DNA of 64,000 nt from Sphingomonas metalli. Its GTDB lineage: Bacteria; Pseudomonadota; Alphaproteobacteria; Sphingomonadales; Sphingomonadaceae. A model generated the notes under the pieces. The model saw nothing but the letters and a program-made list of their open reading frames with translations, had not been told where the DNA came from and searched no databases. Both the position numbers and the translations under genes were made by a program. Where the stretch lies: positions 62,001 to 126,000 of the forward strand of contig NZ_BMIH01000003.1 in NCBI RefSeq assembly GCF_014641735.1. Direction: 5' to 3'. Below are positions 1 to 8,207 of the stretch, piece by piece; the first letter of the stretch is position 1; every line of letters begins with the position of its first letter.

Positions 1-666
1 CATCGCATCGATCTCGGTGATGCGATGTTCGATCATCCAGCGCGCCATCATCCCGCGCGCCTTTTTCGCGTGGAAGCTGATGAACCGGTCGCCGTCGCGG
101 AAATCGACGGCGATCACCCGTATGCCGGCCGGCAGCCGGCCCTCCACCGCCGCCCAATATTCCTGGCTGGCGAGGTTGAGGATCGTCGCCGATCCCTCCG
201 CCTCGACGTCGCGCGCCAGCAGGTCCGCGATGCGATCGCCCCACCAGTCGGTCAGCCGGTCGCGCCGCGGCGCCCAGCGCGTGCCCATCTCCAGCCGATA
301 GGGGCGGATCGCATCGAGCGGGCGCAGCAGGCCGTACAGTCCCGACAGCAGCCGCAGATGATCCTGGGCGAAGGGCAGCGCCGGCTCGTCGAGGCTTTTG
401 GCCTCGAGCCCCGTATAGACGTCGCCGGCGAAGGCGAACATCGCCGGCCGCTCGGGCGCGTCGGCGAAGTCGCGAAACCGGTCGGCATTGAGCTTGGCGA
501 GCGCGGGCGAGATCTTCATCAAGGCCGAAAGCCGCTTCTGCGGCAGACGGGCCGCCGCCCGGGCCAGGGTTGCAGCTTCGTCTCCAAGGCGCGGCCGGGT
601 CGCGGCGATACGGGGAAGGTCGCTCTCGTAATCGAGCGTCTTGGCGGGCGACAGCACGGCGATCAT
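1..666 (-). CDS. yaaA: Peroxide stress protein YaaA (UPF0246), C-terminus cut off
   Basis: Reading down from an ATG at 666 gives 222 codons that are still open at the window edge. The protein begins MIAVLSPAKTLDY and contains YTGLEAKSLDE, LSGLYGLLRPLD and NLASQEYW, all hallmarks of the YaaA/UPF0246 family. In E. coli YaaA lowers intracellular iron and limits oxidative DNA damage during peroxide stress; the biochemical mechanism is not settled. Family members are about 255 residues, so roughly 35 C-terminal residues lie outside the window. The product should be cytoplasmic. The 154-base gap to the next gene (667-820) shows nothing recognisable. Family assignment is confident; the stress role is carried over from E. 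coli. Confidence 0.9.
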   Translation of the reverse strand, partial: MIAVLSPAKTLDYESDLPRIAATRPRLGDEAATLARAAARLPQKRLSALMKISPALAKLNADRFRDFADAPERPAMFAFAGDVYTGLEAKSLDEPALPFAQDHLRLLSGLYGLLRPLDAIRPYRLEMGTRWAPRRDRLTDWWGDRIADLLARDVEAEGSATILNLASQEYWAAVEGRLPAGIRVIAVDFRDGDRFISFHAKKARGMMARWMIEHRITEIDAM

Positions 667-820
667 GCGGCGGCGGGTAGCCCCGCGGGGTGTCGCATTC
701 AATCCGCGTTCAGCCCGACAAAGTCACGGAACCAAGATGGATGCGCTCGCTTGAAGCTGCGTTAACCCCCCGGTAGAGCGACCGGGACGTCCCCCGTCAC
801 CCATTGGAGAGACCTTCCTC

Positions 821-2119
821 ATGACATCGCTTACGAAGATCGCGCTGGCGATCGCCCTTTCGACCGGGGTCAGCGGTCTGGCGCTGACGGCGCCGGCTGT
901 CGCGGCGAAGAAAAAGGACGAGGCGCCCGCCGGTCCGAAGCTGAGCCCGGACTTCCTCAAGGTCGCGCAGACCGCGCAGACCGCGCTGAACGCCAAGGAC
1001 CTGGCGACGGCCGCCCCGGCACTCGACCAGATGGACGGCCTCGCCAAGACCGACGACGATCGCTACTTCGCCGCGTCGCTCCGGTACAATCTGGAGCAGC
1101 TGAAGATCCAGAACGCGCGGGCCGCCAACCCCAACGCGCCGGTCGACGAGACCGCGCTCGCCAAGCCGCTCGACGCGCTGATCGCCAGCCCGGTCACCAA
1201 GCAGGATGCGAAGGCGAAGTTCGCCTATCAGCGCGGCATCCTCGCTTATAACGGCAAGCAGTTCCCGGTCGCGATCCAGTACTTCACCCAGGCCAAGCAG
1301 CTGGGCGAGACCGATCCCAACCTGTCGCTCCAGCTCGCCCAGGCCAAGGTCAGCAGCGGCGACGTCGCCGGCGGCCTGACCGAGCTCGACACCACGGTGC
1401 AGGCGCAGATCGCCGCTGGCCAGAAGCCCGACGAGGACGTGTTCCGCTACGGCATCTCGCGCGCCAACCAGGCGAAGCTGGGGCCGCAGACCATGACCTG
1501 GATCCAGCGCTACATCGCGACCTATCCGACGCGGAAGAACTGGCGCGACGCGGTCGTGACCTATGGGCTGGCCGGCAACTCGGTCGAGAAGCTGACCGAG
1601 GCGCAGAAGATCGACCTGTTCCGCCTGCTGCGCGCGACCAACGCCCTGGCCGACCAGAACGACTATCTGGAATATGCCGACGACGTGCAGCGCCGTGGCC
1701 TGCCCGCGGAGGCGCAGGCGGTGATCAAGGAAGGCCAGGCGGCCGGCAAGATCCCGGCCTCCAACGCGCTCGCCAAGCAGATCCTGACCGATGCGACCAA
1801 CGCGCTGAAGGTCGAGGGCTCGCTGGCGCCGCTCGAGGCGAAGGCGAATGCCGCGGCGAACGGCAAGCTCGCCGCCGGCACCGGCGACGCCTATCTGGGC
1901 ACCGGCGACTATGCCAAGGCGGCTGCGCTCTATCGCACGGCGCTCCAGAAGGGCGGTGTGGATGCCGACGAGGTCAACACCCATCTGGGCATCGCGCTCG
2001 CTCGGTCGGGTGACAAGGCGGGCGCCAAGGCGGCGTTCGGTGCGGTGAAGGCCGCGCCGCGCAGCAACATCGCCGCGCTGTGGACGACATATCTGGACGC
2101 GCCCGCGCCGACCGCCTGA
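821..2119 (+). CDS. Exported tetratricopeptide-repeat protein
   Basis: 432 residues. Residues 1-28 form a signal peptide (hydrophobic LAIALSTGVSGLALTA, then AVAA) followed by a lysine-rich start of the mature part, so the protein is probably periplasmic. The rest is almost entirely helical, with TPR-like pairs (for example FAYQRGILAYNGKQFPVAIQYFTQAKQLG around 140-168, and a C-terminal AYLGTGDYAKAAALYRTALQKG). TPR arrays hold partners or peptidoglycan-linked complexes together; no catalytic motif is visible. A GGAGAG stretch lies 11 bases before the ATG. The gene stands alone and is followed by a hairpin. The specific function is unknown. Confidence 0.85.
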   Translation: MTSLTKIALAIALSTGVSGLALTAPAVAAKKKDEAPAGPKLSPDFLKVAQTAQTALNAKDLATAAPALDQMDGLAKTDDDRYFAASLRYNLEQLKIQNARAANPNAPVDETALAKPLDALIASPVTKQDAKAKFAYQRGILAYNGKQFPVAIQYFTQAKQLGETDPNLSLQLAQAKVSSGDVAGGLTELDTTVQAQIAAGQKPDEDVFRYGISRANQAKLGPQTMTWIQRYIATYPTRKNWRDAVVTYGLAGNSVEKLTEAQKIDLFRLLRATNALADQNDYLEYADDVQRRGLPAEAQAVIKEGQAAGKIPASNALAKQILTDATNALKVEGSLAPLEAKANAAANGKLAAGTGDAYLGTGDYAKAAALYRTALQKGGVDADEVNTHLGIALARSGDKAGAKAAFGAVKAAPRSNIAALWTTYLDAPAPTA

Positions 2120-2127
2120 CGATAGCG

Positions 2128-2160
2128 AGGGGAGGGCGGCCCTCGCCGTCCTCCCCTTTA
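2128..2160. terminator. Hairpin between convergent genes
   Basis: An 8-bp perfect stem, AGGGGAGG paired with CCTCCCCT, ends in TTTA. It sits between the stop of the TPR gene and the stop of the convergent AsnC-type gene. It looks like an intrinsic terminator for the plus-strand transcript; the short U-tract makes it a moderate one. Confidence 0.6.
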
Positions 2161-2174
2161 GGAGCTCAGGCGTT

Positions 2175-2666
2175 CTAGTGACCGATCCCGGCCGGCGAGC
2201 CGTCGGCCGGGATCGGGATCCCGGATCGCGACTTGGCGGTGCGGATCGTCAGCGATGTCTTAACGCTCGCGACATTAGGCGCAGGCGTAAGATGCGTGGT
2301 CAGGATCTCCTGGAAGCTTTTCAGATCGGTCGCGACGATCTTCAGGATGAAGTCGATCTCGCCGTTCAGCATGTGGCACTCGCGGACCTCGGGTATGGCC
2401 GCGACATGGTCCTCGAAGGCGGAGAGATCCCGCTCGGCCTGGCTGCGCAGCGAGACCATCGCGAAGACGGTGATCGGATAGCCGAGACGCGCGGCATCGA
2501 GGTCGGCATGATAGCCACGGATGGCGCCGGCATCCTCCAGCGCCCGCACGCGGCGCAGGCAGGGCGGCGCCGTCAATCCGACGCGCTCCGCCAGGTCGAC
2601 ATTGGTCATCCGGCCGTTGTCCTGGAGCAGCGAGAGGATTTGCCGGTCGATCCGGTCGATCGCCAT
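2175..2666 (-). CDS. Lrp/AsnC family transcriptional regulator
   Basis: 163 residues from the ATG at 2666, read MAIDRIDRQILSLLQDNGR. The frame stays open further upstream, but the domain begins exactly here and a purine-rich GGGGGCG precedes it. Residues 1-60 are the winged-helix AsnC domain (MTNVDLAERVGLTAPPCLRR recognition region), and about 65-145 the RAM/AsnC ligand-binding domain (ECHMLNGEIDFILKI, typical of Lrp). Lrp-type proteins assemble as octamers, sense amino acids and often repress themselves. An inverted repeat lies in its own AT-rich upstream region (2701-2760). No neighbour is an obvious amino-acid gene, so the regulon cannot be named. Confidence 0.92.
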   Translation of the reverse strand: MAIDRIDRQILSLLQDNGRMTNVDLAERVGLTAPPCLRRVRALEDAGAIRGYHADLDAARLGYPITVFAMVSLRSQAERDLSAFEDHVAAIPEVRECHMLNGEIDFILKIVATDLKSFQEILTTHLTPAPNVASVKTSLTIRTAKSRSGIPIPADGSPAGIGH

Positions 2667-2700
2667 TGTAGGAACGCCCCCTTTACGAGTGAAATTTCGA

Positions 2701-2760
2701 ATGTCGCGCATCTTACATAAGAAAATTACGCGATAACGCAATTGTCCCACTACGCGACAT
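2701..2760. promoter_or_regulatory. Widely spaced inverted repeat upstream of the asnC-type gene
   Basis: ATGTCGCGCA at 2701-2710 recurs in inverted orientation as TACGCGACAT at 2751-2760 (9 of 10 positions match). The two copies are 50 bp centre to centre, close to five helical turns. The DNA between them is unusually AT-rich for this genome. The arms lie 35-95 bases upstream of the Lrp/AsnC start, a placement that fits wrapping by an Lrp-type octamer. Function is inferred only from placement and symmetry. Confidence 0.45.
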
Positions 2761-2851
2761 CCCAAAATAGGTCGGCACCAATGATGCGGGCGCGGGTTCT
2801 AGGCTCACGAATTTTCGCTATGCACGTCGGCGTGTAGGGGGAAGGCCAAGC

Positions 2852-4690
2852 GTGCGTTTCGATGACAGCCTCAGGACGGTCCTGTCGGCCGACCAGGGCT
2901 CCGGTTTCGGAGCCCAGTCGGCATGGCGGCAGATCGTCGACCTGCTGGGGCGGGGACGCATCGCCGACGAGGGCGCGGAACGCGAGGCGATGGCGCGGCT
3001 GACGGCGCTGCGCGGGCGCGTACCCCAGCCGGTGCGCGCGGCCAGTGCGCGTGCGCTAGCCTTCGCAAAGCCACCCGCCGCACTCGTCGGCTTCTTCGCG
3101 GAAGACGAGCTTGCCGTCGCGGCTCCCGTGTTGCGCACCGCGCAGCTCGACGAGGCGGACTGGCTGGCGCTGCTCGGCACGCTGACTCCGGCGGGCCGCG
3201 CCGTGCTGCGGCAGCGTCGCGATCTGCCCGCGGCGGTGGTGCGCGGGCTGGAGAGCTTCGGCGTTTCGGATTTCGCGCTCGGCAGCCCGGTAGCGGGTGC
3301 TCAAGCGGCTGCGGCGACGGTCGAGATCATCGCGACGATCGAGACGGTAGAGGCCGACGAGGTCATCGCTCCGGACGAGCCGGCCGGAGGGGATGCGCCG
3401 GTACCGCTCGCGCCGGACGCGCCGCTTTCGCCCACCCCGTTCGTGTCGCTGGCCGATATCACCCGTGGGCTGCCGGTGGTGGCGGAGGCCATGCGTCAGG
3501 TCGAGGACGAGCCGGCCGAGATCGAAGCTGCAAGCGCCGGGTCGCTGCCGGACGACGTATCGCCAATTGCGGGGGACGCGGCCCGGTTCGAGATCGCTGA
3601 TATCGTCGCCCGGATCGACGCGTTCCAGCGGGATCGGGACTCGGCGCCTGTGCCCGAGCCGGCCGGACCCAGCACCAGCTTCCGCTTCGAGACCGATGCT
3701 ACCGGCACCATCCGCTGGGTGGAAGGGGTCGGCCGCGCCGCACTGGTCGGCGTATCGATCGCGCGGGCCGGCGGGCATGGCCTGATCCGCATCGACGCGG
3801 GCGCGGCGGCGGCCTTCCGTCGCCGGGCGCCGTTCAGCGATCTGCGCCTCGAAGTGGCCGGCCTGTCGGAGGTCGCGGGATCGTGGCGGATCGCGGGCAC
3901 GCCGCTCTTCGATCGCGAGAGCGGCCGCTTCACCGGGTTCCACGGTGCCGGCCGGCGCCCGATGCGCCACGAGACCGCGGTCCCCTCGGCCGACCGCCGC
4001 GTCACGTCGGAAGGGCTTCGCCAGCTCGTCCACGAGCTGCGTACGCCCGCCAATGCCGTCGCAGGCTTCGCCGAACTGATCGAGACCGAGCTGCTCGGTC
4101 CCGTCGCCGACGTCTATCGCCGCCGTGCCCGGACCATCCGCTCGCAGGCGTCGGGCCTGTTGTCGGCGATCGACGACCTCGACACGGCGGCGCGGATCGA
4201 GGGGCGCGCGCTCGACCTGCGGCCGGGTGCCGTGCGGCTGGGCGAATTGGTGGCTCGGCTGGCGACCGACCTGGGCCCGCTCACCCGGCAGCGCGGCGCC
4301 ACCCTGGCCCTGTCGGGCGAAGAGGCGGTCGTCTCAGTCGACGATCGCGCCGCGGAGCGACTGATGGCGCGGCTGCTGTCGACGCTCGTCTCGGCGGCGA
4401 GCGCGGGCGAGCGGATCGGGATCAGCGTGCACCCCGCCGGGGATCACGCCGTCGTGTCCTTCGACCGCCCGCGGCGGCTGGCCGACCTTGCCGGCGACGG
4501 GCTGTTCAGCCTCGACGACATGGCCGAACCCGAGGAGGGCGGGCCGCTGCTCGGCGCCGGCTTCACCTTGCGGCTCGTGCGCAACATCGCGGTCGAGCTG
4601 GGCGGGTCGCTGGCGATCGAGCCCGACCGGCTCGTGCTGCGCCTGCCCGTCCCCCGCGAGCGCGATACCGGGCAGGCGTCCGGCGCCTAG
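2852..4690 (+). CDS. Orphan histidine-kinase-like protein with degenerate ATP-binding motifs
   Basis: 612 residues from a GTG at 2852 preceded by GGGGGAAGG. Residues 1-145 are helical repeats with a FFAEDELAVAAPVLR stretch reminiscent of DUF2336 proteins; 150-270 is an acidic, proline-rich linker; about 270-360 may be a PAS-like sensor segment; about 385-450 is a HisKA dimerisation helix pair with the phospho-acceptor His394 in VHELRTPANAVAGFAEL. The ATPase part (about 470-600) is abnormal: the N-box asparagine is absent (RLMARLLSTLVSAASAG) and no DxGxG G1 motif follows, although a weak G2 (GAGFTLRLVRNIA) remains. No membrane segment and no adjacent response regulator. It may be a pseudokinase scaffold or phosphatase. 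Its stop overlaps that of the convergent deaminase gene by 4 bases. Confidence 0.75.
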   Translation: MRFDDSLRTVLSADQGSGFGAQSAWRQIVDLLGRGRIADEGAEREAMARLTALRGRVPQPVRAASARALAFAKPPAALVGFFAEDELAVAAPVLRTAQLDEADWLALLGTLTPAGRAVLRQRRDLPAAVVRGLESFGVSDFALGSPVAGAQAAAATVEIIATIETVEADEVIAPDEPAGGDAPVPLAPDAPLSPTPFVSLADITRGLPVVAEAMRQVEDEPAEIEAASAGSLPDDVSPIAGDAARFEIADIVARIDAFQRDRDSAPVPEPAGPSTSFRFETDATGTIRWVEGVGRAALVGVSIARAGGHGLIRIDAGAAAAFRRRAPFSDLRLEVAGLSEVAGSWRIAGTPLFDRESGRFTGFHGAGRRPMRHETAVPSADRRVTSEGLRQLVHELRTPANAVAGFAELIETELLGPVADVYRRRARTIRSQASGLLSAIDDLDTAARIEGRALDLRPGAVRLGELVARLATDLGPLTRQRGATLALSGEEAVVSVDDRAAERLMARLLSTLVSAASAGERIGISVHPAGDHAVVSFDRPRRLADLAGDGLFSLDDMAEPEEGGPLLGAGFTLRLVRNIAVELGGSLAIEPDRLVLRLPVPRERDTGQASGA

Positions 4691-5706
4691 GTCGCTGCCA
4701 CGTCTGCCGCGACGAAGCGGTCGAGGCGCGCGAGATGATCGGCCAGGGCGGCATCGTCGAGAAAGGCGCCCAGAAAGCTGTTGCGCGCGAGCGTGACGAC
4801 GGCATCGCGCGACAGGCGTCGCGCCTCTGCCACCGCGCGATAGTTTTCCGCGATATAGCCGCCGAAATAGGCCGGGTCGTCCGAATGGACCGTCGCGCGC
4901 AGGCCGAGATCGAGCATCCGGTCGATCGGATGGTCCTCGATCCGGTCGACATTGCGGAGCGCGACGTTGGATAGGGGGCAGACGGTCAGGGTCATCGCCG
5001 TGCGGGCGAGACGCGCGACGAGCGCCGGGTCTTCGAGCGCGCGATTGCCGTGATCGATCCGGTCGACCGCCAGCAGATCGAGCGCTTCCCGGATATAGGC
5101 GGGCGGCCCTTCCTCGCCGGCATGGCAGCAGAGTTTCAGTCCCCGCTCGCGACTGGCGGCGAAGACGCGTGCGAACTTGGCAGGGGGATTGCCGCGTTCC
5201 GACGAATCGAGGCCGACGCCGACGATCCGGTCGAGCCATGGCTCTGCGGCCCGCAGCGTAGCGAAGGCATCCTCCTCGTCGAGGTGGCGCAGGTAGCTGA
5301 GGATCAATTCCACCGTCATGCCGTGGCGGCTGCGCGCGCCCTCGATCGCGGCGAACAGCCCGTCGAGCACGACCCCCATCGGGATGCCGCGATGGGTGTG
5401 GGTCTGCGGGTCGAAAAAGATTTCGGCGTGCACGACCCCGTCGGCGGCGGCACGATCGAAATAGGCGGCTGCCAGATCGTGGAAATCTTCCTCGGTCTGC
5501 AGCACGGCCGCGCCGGCGTAATAGATGTCGAGGAAGCTCTGCAGGTCGGTGAAGCGATAGGCCGCGCGAATGTCGTCGACGGAGGCGAACGGGATCGCGA
5601 TCCGGTTGCGCCTCGACAGGGCGAACATCAGCTCCGGCTCCAGCGATCCTTCGATATGGAGGTGCAATTCGGCCTTGGGCAGGCGTGAATAGAAGTCCGG
5701 GGTCAC
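4687..5706 (-). CDS. Adenine deaminase (adenosine deaminase family)
   Basis: Converts adenine to hypoxanthine in purine salvage. The sequence carries the zinc/catalytic motifs of the adenosine deaminase superfamily: KAELHLHIEGSLEPE (HxH), CHAGEEG, RIDHGNRA, and VHSDDPAYFGGYIAENY. The FFDPQTHTHRG stretch and the DDPAYFGGY form of the metal-binding aspartate motif are those of the bacterial and fungal adenine deaminase subgroup rather than true adenosine deaminase. I prefer the GTG at 5706, which has AGGAG seven bases upstream; an in-frame ATG at 5727 would add seven residues but lacks a ribosome site. Cytoplasmic. Adenosine as substrate cannot be fully excluded. Confidence 0.88.
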   Translation of the reverse strand: MTPDFYSRLPKAELHLHIEGSLEPELMFALSRRNRIAIPFASVDDIRAAYRFTDLQSFLDIYYAGAAVLQTEEDFHDLAAAYFDRAAADGVVHAEIFFDPQTHTHRGIPMGVVLDGLFAAIEGARSRHGMTVELILSYLRHLDEEDAFATLRAAEPWLDRIVGVGLDSSERGNPPAKFARVFAASRERGLKLCCHAGEEGPPAYIREALDLLAVDRIDHGNRALEDPALVARLARTAMTLTVCPLSNVALRNVDRIEDHPIDRMLDLGLRATVHSDDPAYFGGYIAENYRAVAEARRLSRDAVVTLARNSFLGAFLDDAALADHLARLDRFVAADVAAT

Positions 5707-5775
5707 GCAGTGTCTCCTGTCCGCCATCAGGTCGTCGATGACAGGCCGACGGCTTCATAGCGGGTTCAGACCGGA

Positions 5776-6765
5776 ATGGACACAGAACGACAGTCGAGGA
5801 AAGACGGGCCAAAAAGAACCTGTTATGCCGCCATTCGACAGGGAGGGGCAGAAGCTTTGGCGGAAAAGGCCGGAATATTGTCGAGAGTGGAACGTGTGAA
5901 GGTGGGCGAATTGGACATCGCCTATACGCTGGCGGGTCCGGATAGTGGCGAGACCGTGCTGTTGCTGCATGGCTGGCCGGACGACGCATCGACCTGGGAC
6001 GCGGTTGCCGCCGCGTTGAATGCGGGGGGCTGGCGTACCCTGACCCCGGCGCTGCGGGGCTTCGGAGAGACCCGCTTCACCGATGGCGGCGCGCCCCGCA
6101 CCGCCAACAGCGCGATGCTGGCGATGGACGCGATCGGCCTGGTCGACGCGCTCGGGATCGACCGCTTTGCCGTGGTCGGCCATGACTGGGGCGCCAATAT
6201 CGCCGAGGCGCTGGCGGTCGGCTGGCCGGAGCGGGTGACGCGGCTGGCCATGCTGTCGTCGCCGCCGCGCCTCGGCGGGCTGCCGACGCCGAGTTTCGAA
6301 CATGCGCAGCGCGAATGGTACCACTGGTTCATGGCGACCGAGCGGGGGGCGCAGGCGGTGGGTGAGGACAGGCGCGGCTTTGCGCACCTGCACTGGACCA
6401 ACTGGTCCCCGCCCGGCTGGTTCGAGGACGCGACGTTCGAGCGGGTCGCCGAAGCCTGGGACAATCCGGACTGGCTGGCGGTGACGCTGCACAGCTATCG
6501 CTCGCGCTGGAACGTCGCCGCGCCCGACGCCCGCAGCGTGTGGCTGGAGACCGAGGTGCGGACGACCCGGACGCTGTCGCTGCCGGCCATGTACGTCCAG
6601 GGTGCGGAGGATGGCGTCAATCCGCCGGAAACCACCCGCGGCGTGCCCGAGAAGTTCAGCGGACCTTTCGAATATGTGACGCTGCCGGGAGTCGGGCATT
6701 TCCCGCAGCGCGAGGCGCCCGATGCGCTGCTCGCCCGACTGATCCCGTTCCTCGAAGCCGCCTGA
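5776..6765 (+). CDS. Alpha/beta hydrolase, epoxide-hydrolase-like
   Basis: Alpha/beta-hydrolase fold: oxyanion-region LLLHGWPDDASTWD, nucleophile elbow VVGHDWGANIA with aspartate as the probable nucleophile, and a late catalytic histidine in LPGVGHFPQREAP. An aspartate nucleophile with HDWG is typical of epoxide hydrolases and haloalkane dehalogenases. The first 35 or so residues of the ATG-initiated frame do not resemble the family, so translation may start nearer 5878 (TTG) just before VERVKVGELDIAYTLAG. It is divergent from the adenine deaminase gene and followed by a strong GC hairpin. The substrate is unknown. Confidence 0.82.
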   Translation: MDTERQSRKDGPKRTCYAAIRQGGAEALAEKAGILSRVERVKVGELDIAYTLAGPDSGETVLLLHGWPDDASTWDAVAAALNAGGWRTLTPALRGFGETRFTDGGAPRTANSAMLAMDAIGLVDALGIDRFAVVGHDWGANIAEALAVGWPERVTRLAMLSSPPRLGGLPTPSFEHAQREWYHWFMATERGAQAVGEDRRGFAHLHWTNWSPPGWFEDATFERVAEAWDNPDWLAVTLHSYRSRWNVAAPDARSVWLETEVRTTRTLSLPAMYVQGAEDGVNPPETTRGVPEKFSGPFEYVTLPGVGHFPQREAPDALLARLIPFLEAA

Positions 6766-6774
6766 GGGCTGGAA

Positions 6775-6798
6775 GGGGGGCGGCACCGGCCGCCCCCC
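6775..6798. terminator. GC-rich hairpin between convergent genes
   Basis: GGGGGGCGGC pairs with GCCGCCCCCC across a 4-base loop just after the hydrolase stop and before the stop of the convergent proline-rich gene. There is no clear U-tract, so it may be a transcript-end stabiliser rather than an efficient intrinsic terminator. Confidence 0.5.
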
Positions 6799-6804
6799 GC
6801 GATC

Positions 6805-7437
6805 TTAGCGCTGCTGCGCCGGTGCGGCCGGCGGGGGCGGAGGAACCGCGCCCGGTGCAGCGGCTGCGGGTGGCGGCGGCGCTCCGGCGCCCGGGGGCGG
6901 GGGAGGCGCCCCGGCGCCCGGCGGCGGCGGCGGTGCGCCGGCTCCCGGCGGATGCGGGGGCGGCGCGCCAGCACCCGGGGGCGGCGGCGGTGCCCCTGCG
7001 CCCGGCGGGGGCGGCGGGGGCGCTCCGGGACCATGGGGCGGCGGCGGGGGGGCGACCTCGCGCACCGTGCCGCTGCCGTCGACCAGGAAGCGGGCCCGCA
7101 GCTGCCCGTCGTCGAAGCGGCCCTGGACCAGCACCGGCTGGCCGCGGGTGAAGCTGGACGCATCGGTGCGCGGGGCGGCGACCAGCGTGCGGCCGGTGGC
7201 ATCCTGCACCACGAACCGGTCTCCATAGCTTTCGGCCACGCGGCCGCGAACGGTCACGATGCCGCTGCTGCCGGCCAGCTTGGCGACTGGAGTCGCGATC
7301 GTCGGGGCCATCTCGATGCTCGGCCGGGTCAGCGACACGGCGCCGGCACCGCCGGCCGCGCCGATGCCGAGCAGCGCGGCAGCGGCGATGGCGACGCGCT
7401 GGCGCCGGCCGATCCGATCGGTGAGGGGAATATTCAT
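6805..7437 (-). CDS. Proline-rich periplasmic protein with a small beta domain
   Basis: 210 residues. Residues 15-40 form an N-terminal membrane or signal segment (RVAIAAAALLGIGAAGGAGAV). Residues 55-125 look like a small beta-barrel domain (GIVTVRGRVAESYGDRFVVQD then GQPVLVQGRFDDGQLRARF), similar to the OB-fold or DUF5666-type domains of secreted proteins. The C-terminal third is a run of PPPPPGAGAP repeats, as found in cell-wall-spanning or surface proteins. AAGGAG lies six bases before the second ATG (7437), which I prefer over 7440. It is divergent from the two-component operon and shares its promoter region, so it may be a target of that system. No defined function. Confidence 0.75.
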   Translation of the reverse strand: MNIPLTDRIGRRQRVAIAAAALLGIGAAGGAGAVSLTRPSIEMAPTIATPVAKLAGSSGIVTVRGRVAESYGDRFVVQDATGRTLVAAPRTDASSFTRGQPVLVQGRFDDGQLRARFLVDGSGTVREVAPPPPPHGPGAPPPPPPGAGAPPPPPGAGAPPPHPPGAGAPPPPPGAGAPPPPPGAGAPPPPAAAAPGAVPPPPPAAPAQQR

Positions 7438-7504
7438 CATCGTCTCCTTTCAACAGGGTGACGATGCAATAGTCGGGGCAGGGACCATCCCCGCTGAACC
7501 GGAT

Positions 7505-7521
7505 CGTTCAGTTTCGGTTTA
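7505..7521 (+). promoter_or_regulatory. PhoP-box-like direct repeat
   Basis: CGTTCA, five bases, then GGTTTA resembles the PhoP box, whose consensus is two (G/T)GTTTA hexamers separated by five bases; there are two mismatches. It lies 24 bases before the response-regulator start, in the region shared with the divergent proline-rich gene. Binding is inferred from the match and from the PhoP-like regulator next to it. Confidence 0.4.
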
Positions 7522-7544
7522 AGCGGGCGACCTAGGGGGCGACG

Positions 7545-8207
7545 ATGCGGATCCTGCTGGTGGAAGACGATCGCGACCTGGGCCCTGCCATCGCGCGGGC
7601 GCTGCGCGACGAGCATTTCGCGGTCGACCTGGCCGACAATGGCATCGATGGCGGCCATCTCGGGGAGACCGAGGCGTTCGATGCCGCAGTGCTCGATCTC
7701 GGACTGCCCGGAAAGGATGGCGTGTCGGTGCTGCGCGCATGGCGGGCGGCGGACCGGCGGCTGCCGGTTTTGGTCCTGACCGCGCGGGACGGCTGGTCGG
7801 ACAAGGTCAGCGCGTTCAAGGCGGGTGCCGACGATTTCCTGATGAAGCCGTTCCGCGTCGAGGAGCTGGTGATGCGGCTGCGCGCGATGGTACGCCGCGC
7901 GGCCGGCCATGCCCAGCCGCGTCTGACCTGCGGGCCGCTCGCCTTCGATACCCAGACCGGCCAGTTCGAGCTGGAAGGCCTGCCGCTGAAGCTGACCGCG
8001 TTCGAATGGCGCGTCTTGTCTCAGCTGATGCTGCGCAAGAATGCGGTGATCGAACGGCTCGATCTGCTCGAGCGCGTCTATGAGGGGGATGCCGATGTCG
8101 ACTCGAACAGCCTGGAAGTGATCGTCGGACGATTGCGCCGCAAGATCGGCGCGACCCTGATCGAAACGGTGCGCGGGCGCGGCTATCGGCTGGCGGAGCC
8201 GCGGTGA
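7545..8207 (+). CDS. OmpR/PhoP-type response regulator
   Basis: 220 residues. Receiver domain 1-115 has the acid pocket E7, D8, D9, phospho-acceptor D51 (AAVLDLGLPGKDG), T79 and K101 (FLMKPF). The winged-helix DNA-binding domain covers about 125-218 (LKLTAFEWRVLSQL, then VIVGRLRRKIGATLIETVRGRGYRL). The overall pattern is closest to the PhoP/QseB branch. Its stop overlaps the kinase start by four bases (GTGA), so the two are co-translated. A PhoP-box-like repeat upstream suggests autoregulation. The inducing signal cannot be read from the sequence. Confidence 0.95.
   Translation: MRILLVEDDRDLGPAIARALRDEHFAVDLADNGIDGGHLGETEAFDAAVLDLGLPGKDGVSVLRAWRAADRRLPVLVLTARDGWSDKVSAFKAGADDFLMKPFRVEELVMRLRAMVRRAAGHAQPRLTCGPLAFDTQTGQFELEGLPLKLTAFEWRVLSQLMLRKNAVIERLDLLERVYEGDADVDSNSLEVIVGRLRRKIGATLIETVRGRGYRLAEPR

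Noticed and set aside
6820..7040. Direct repeats resembling a CRISPR or minisatellite
   Set aside because: The periodicity is explained by PPPPPGAGAP-type codons in a real proline-rich gene; there are no unique spacers.
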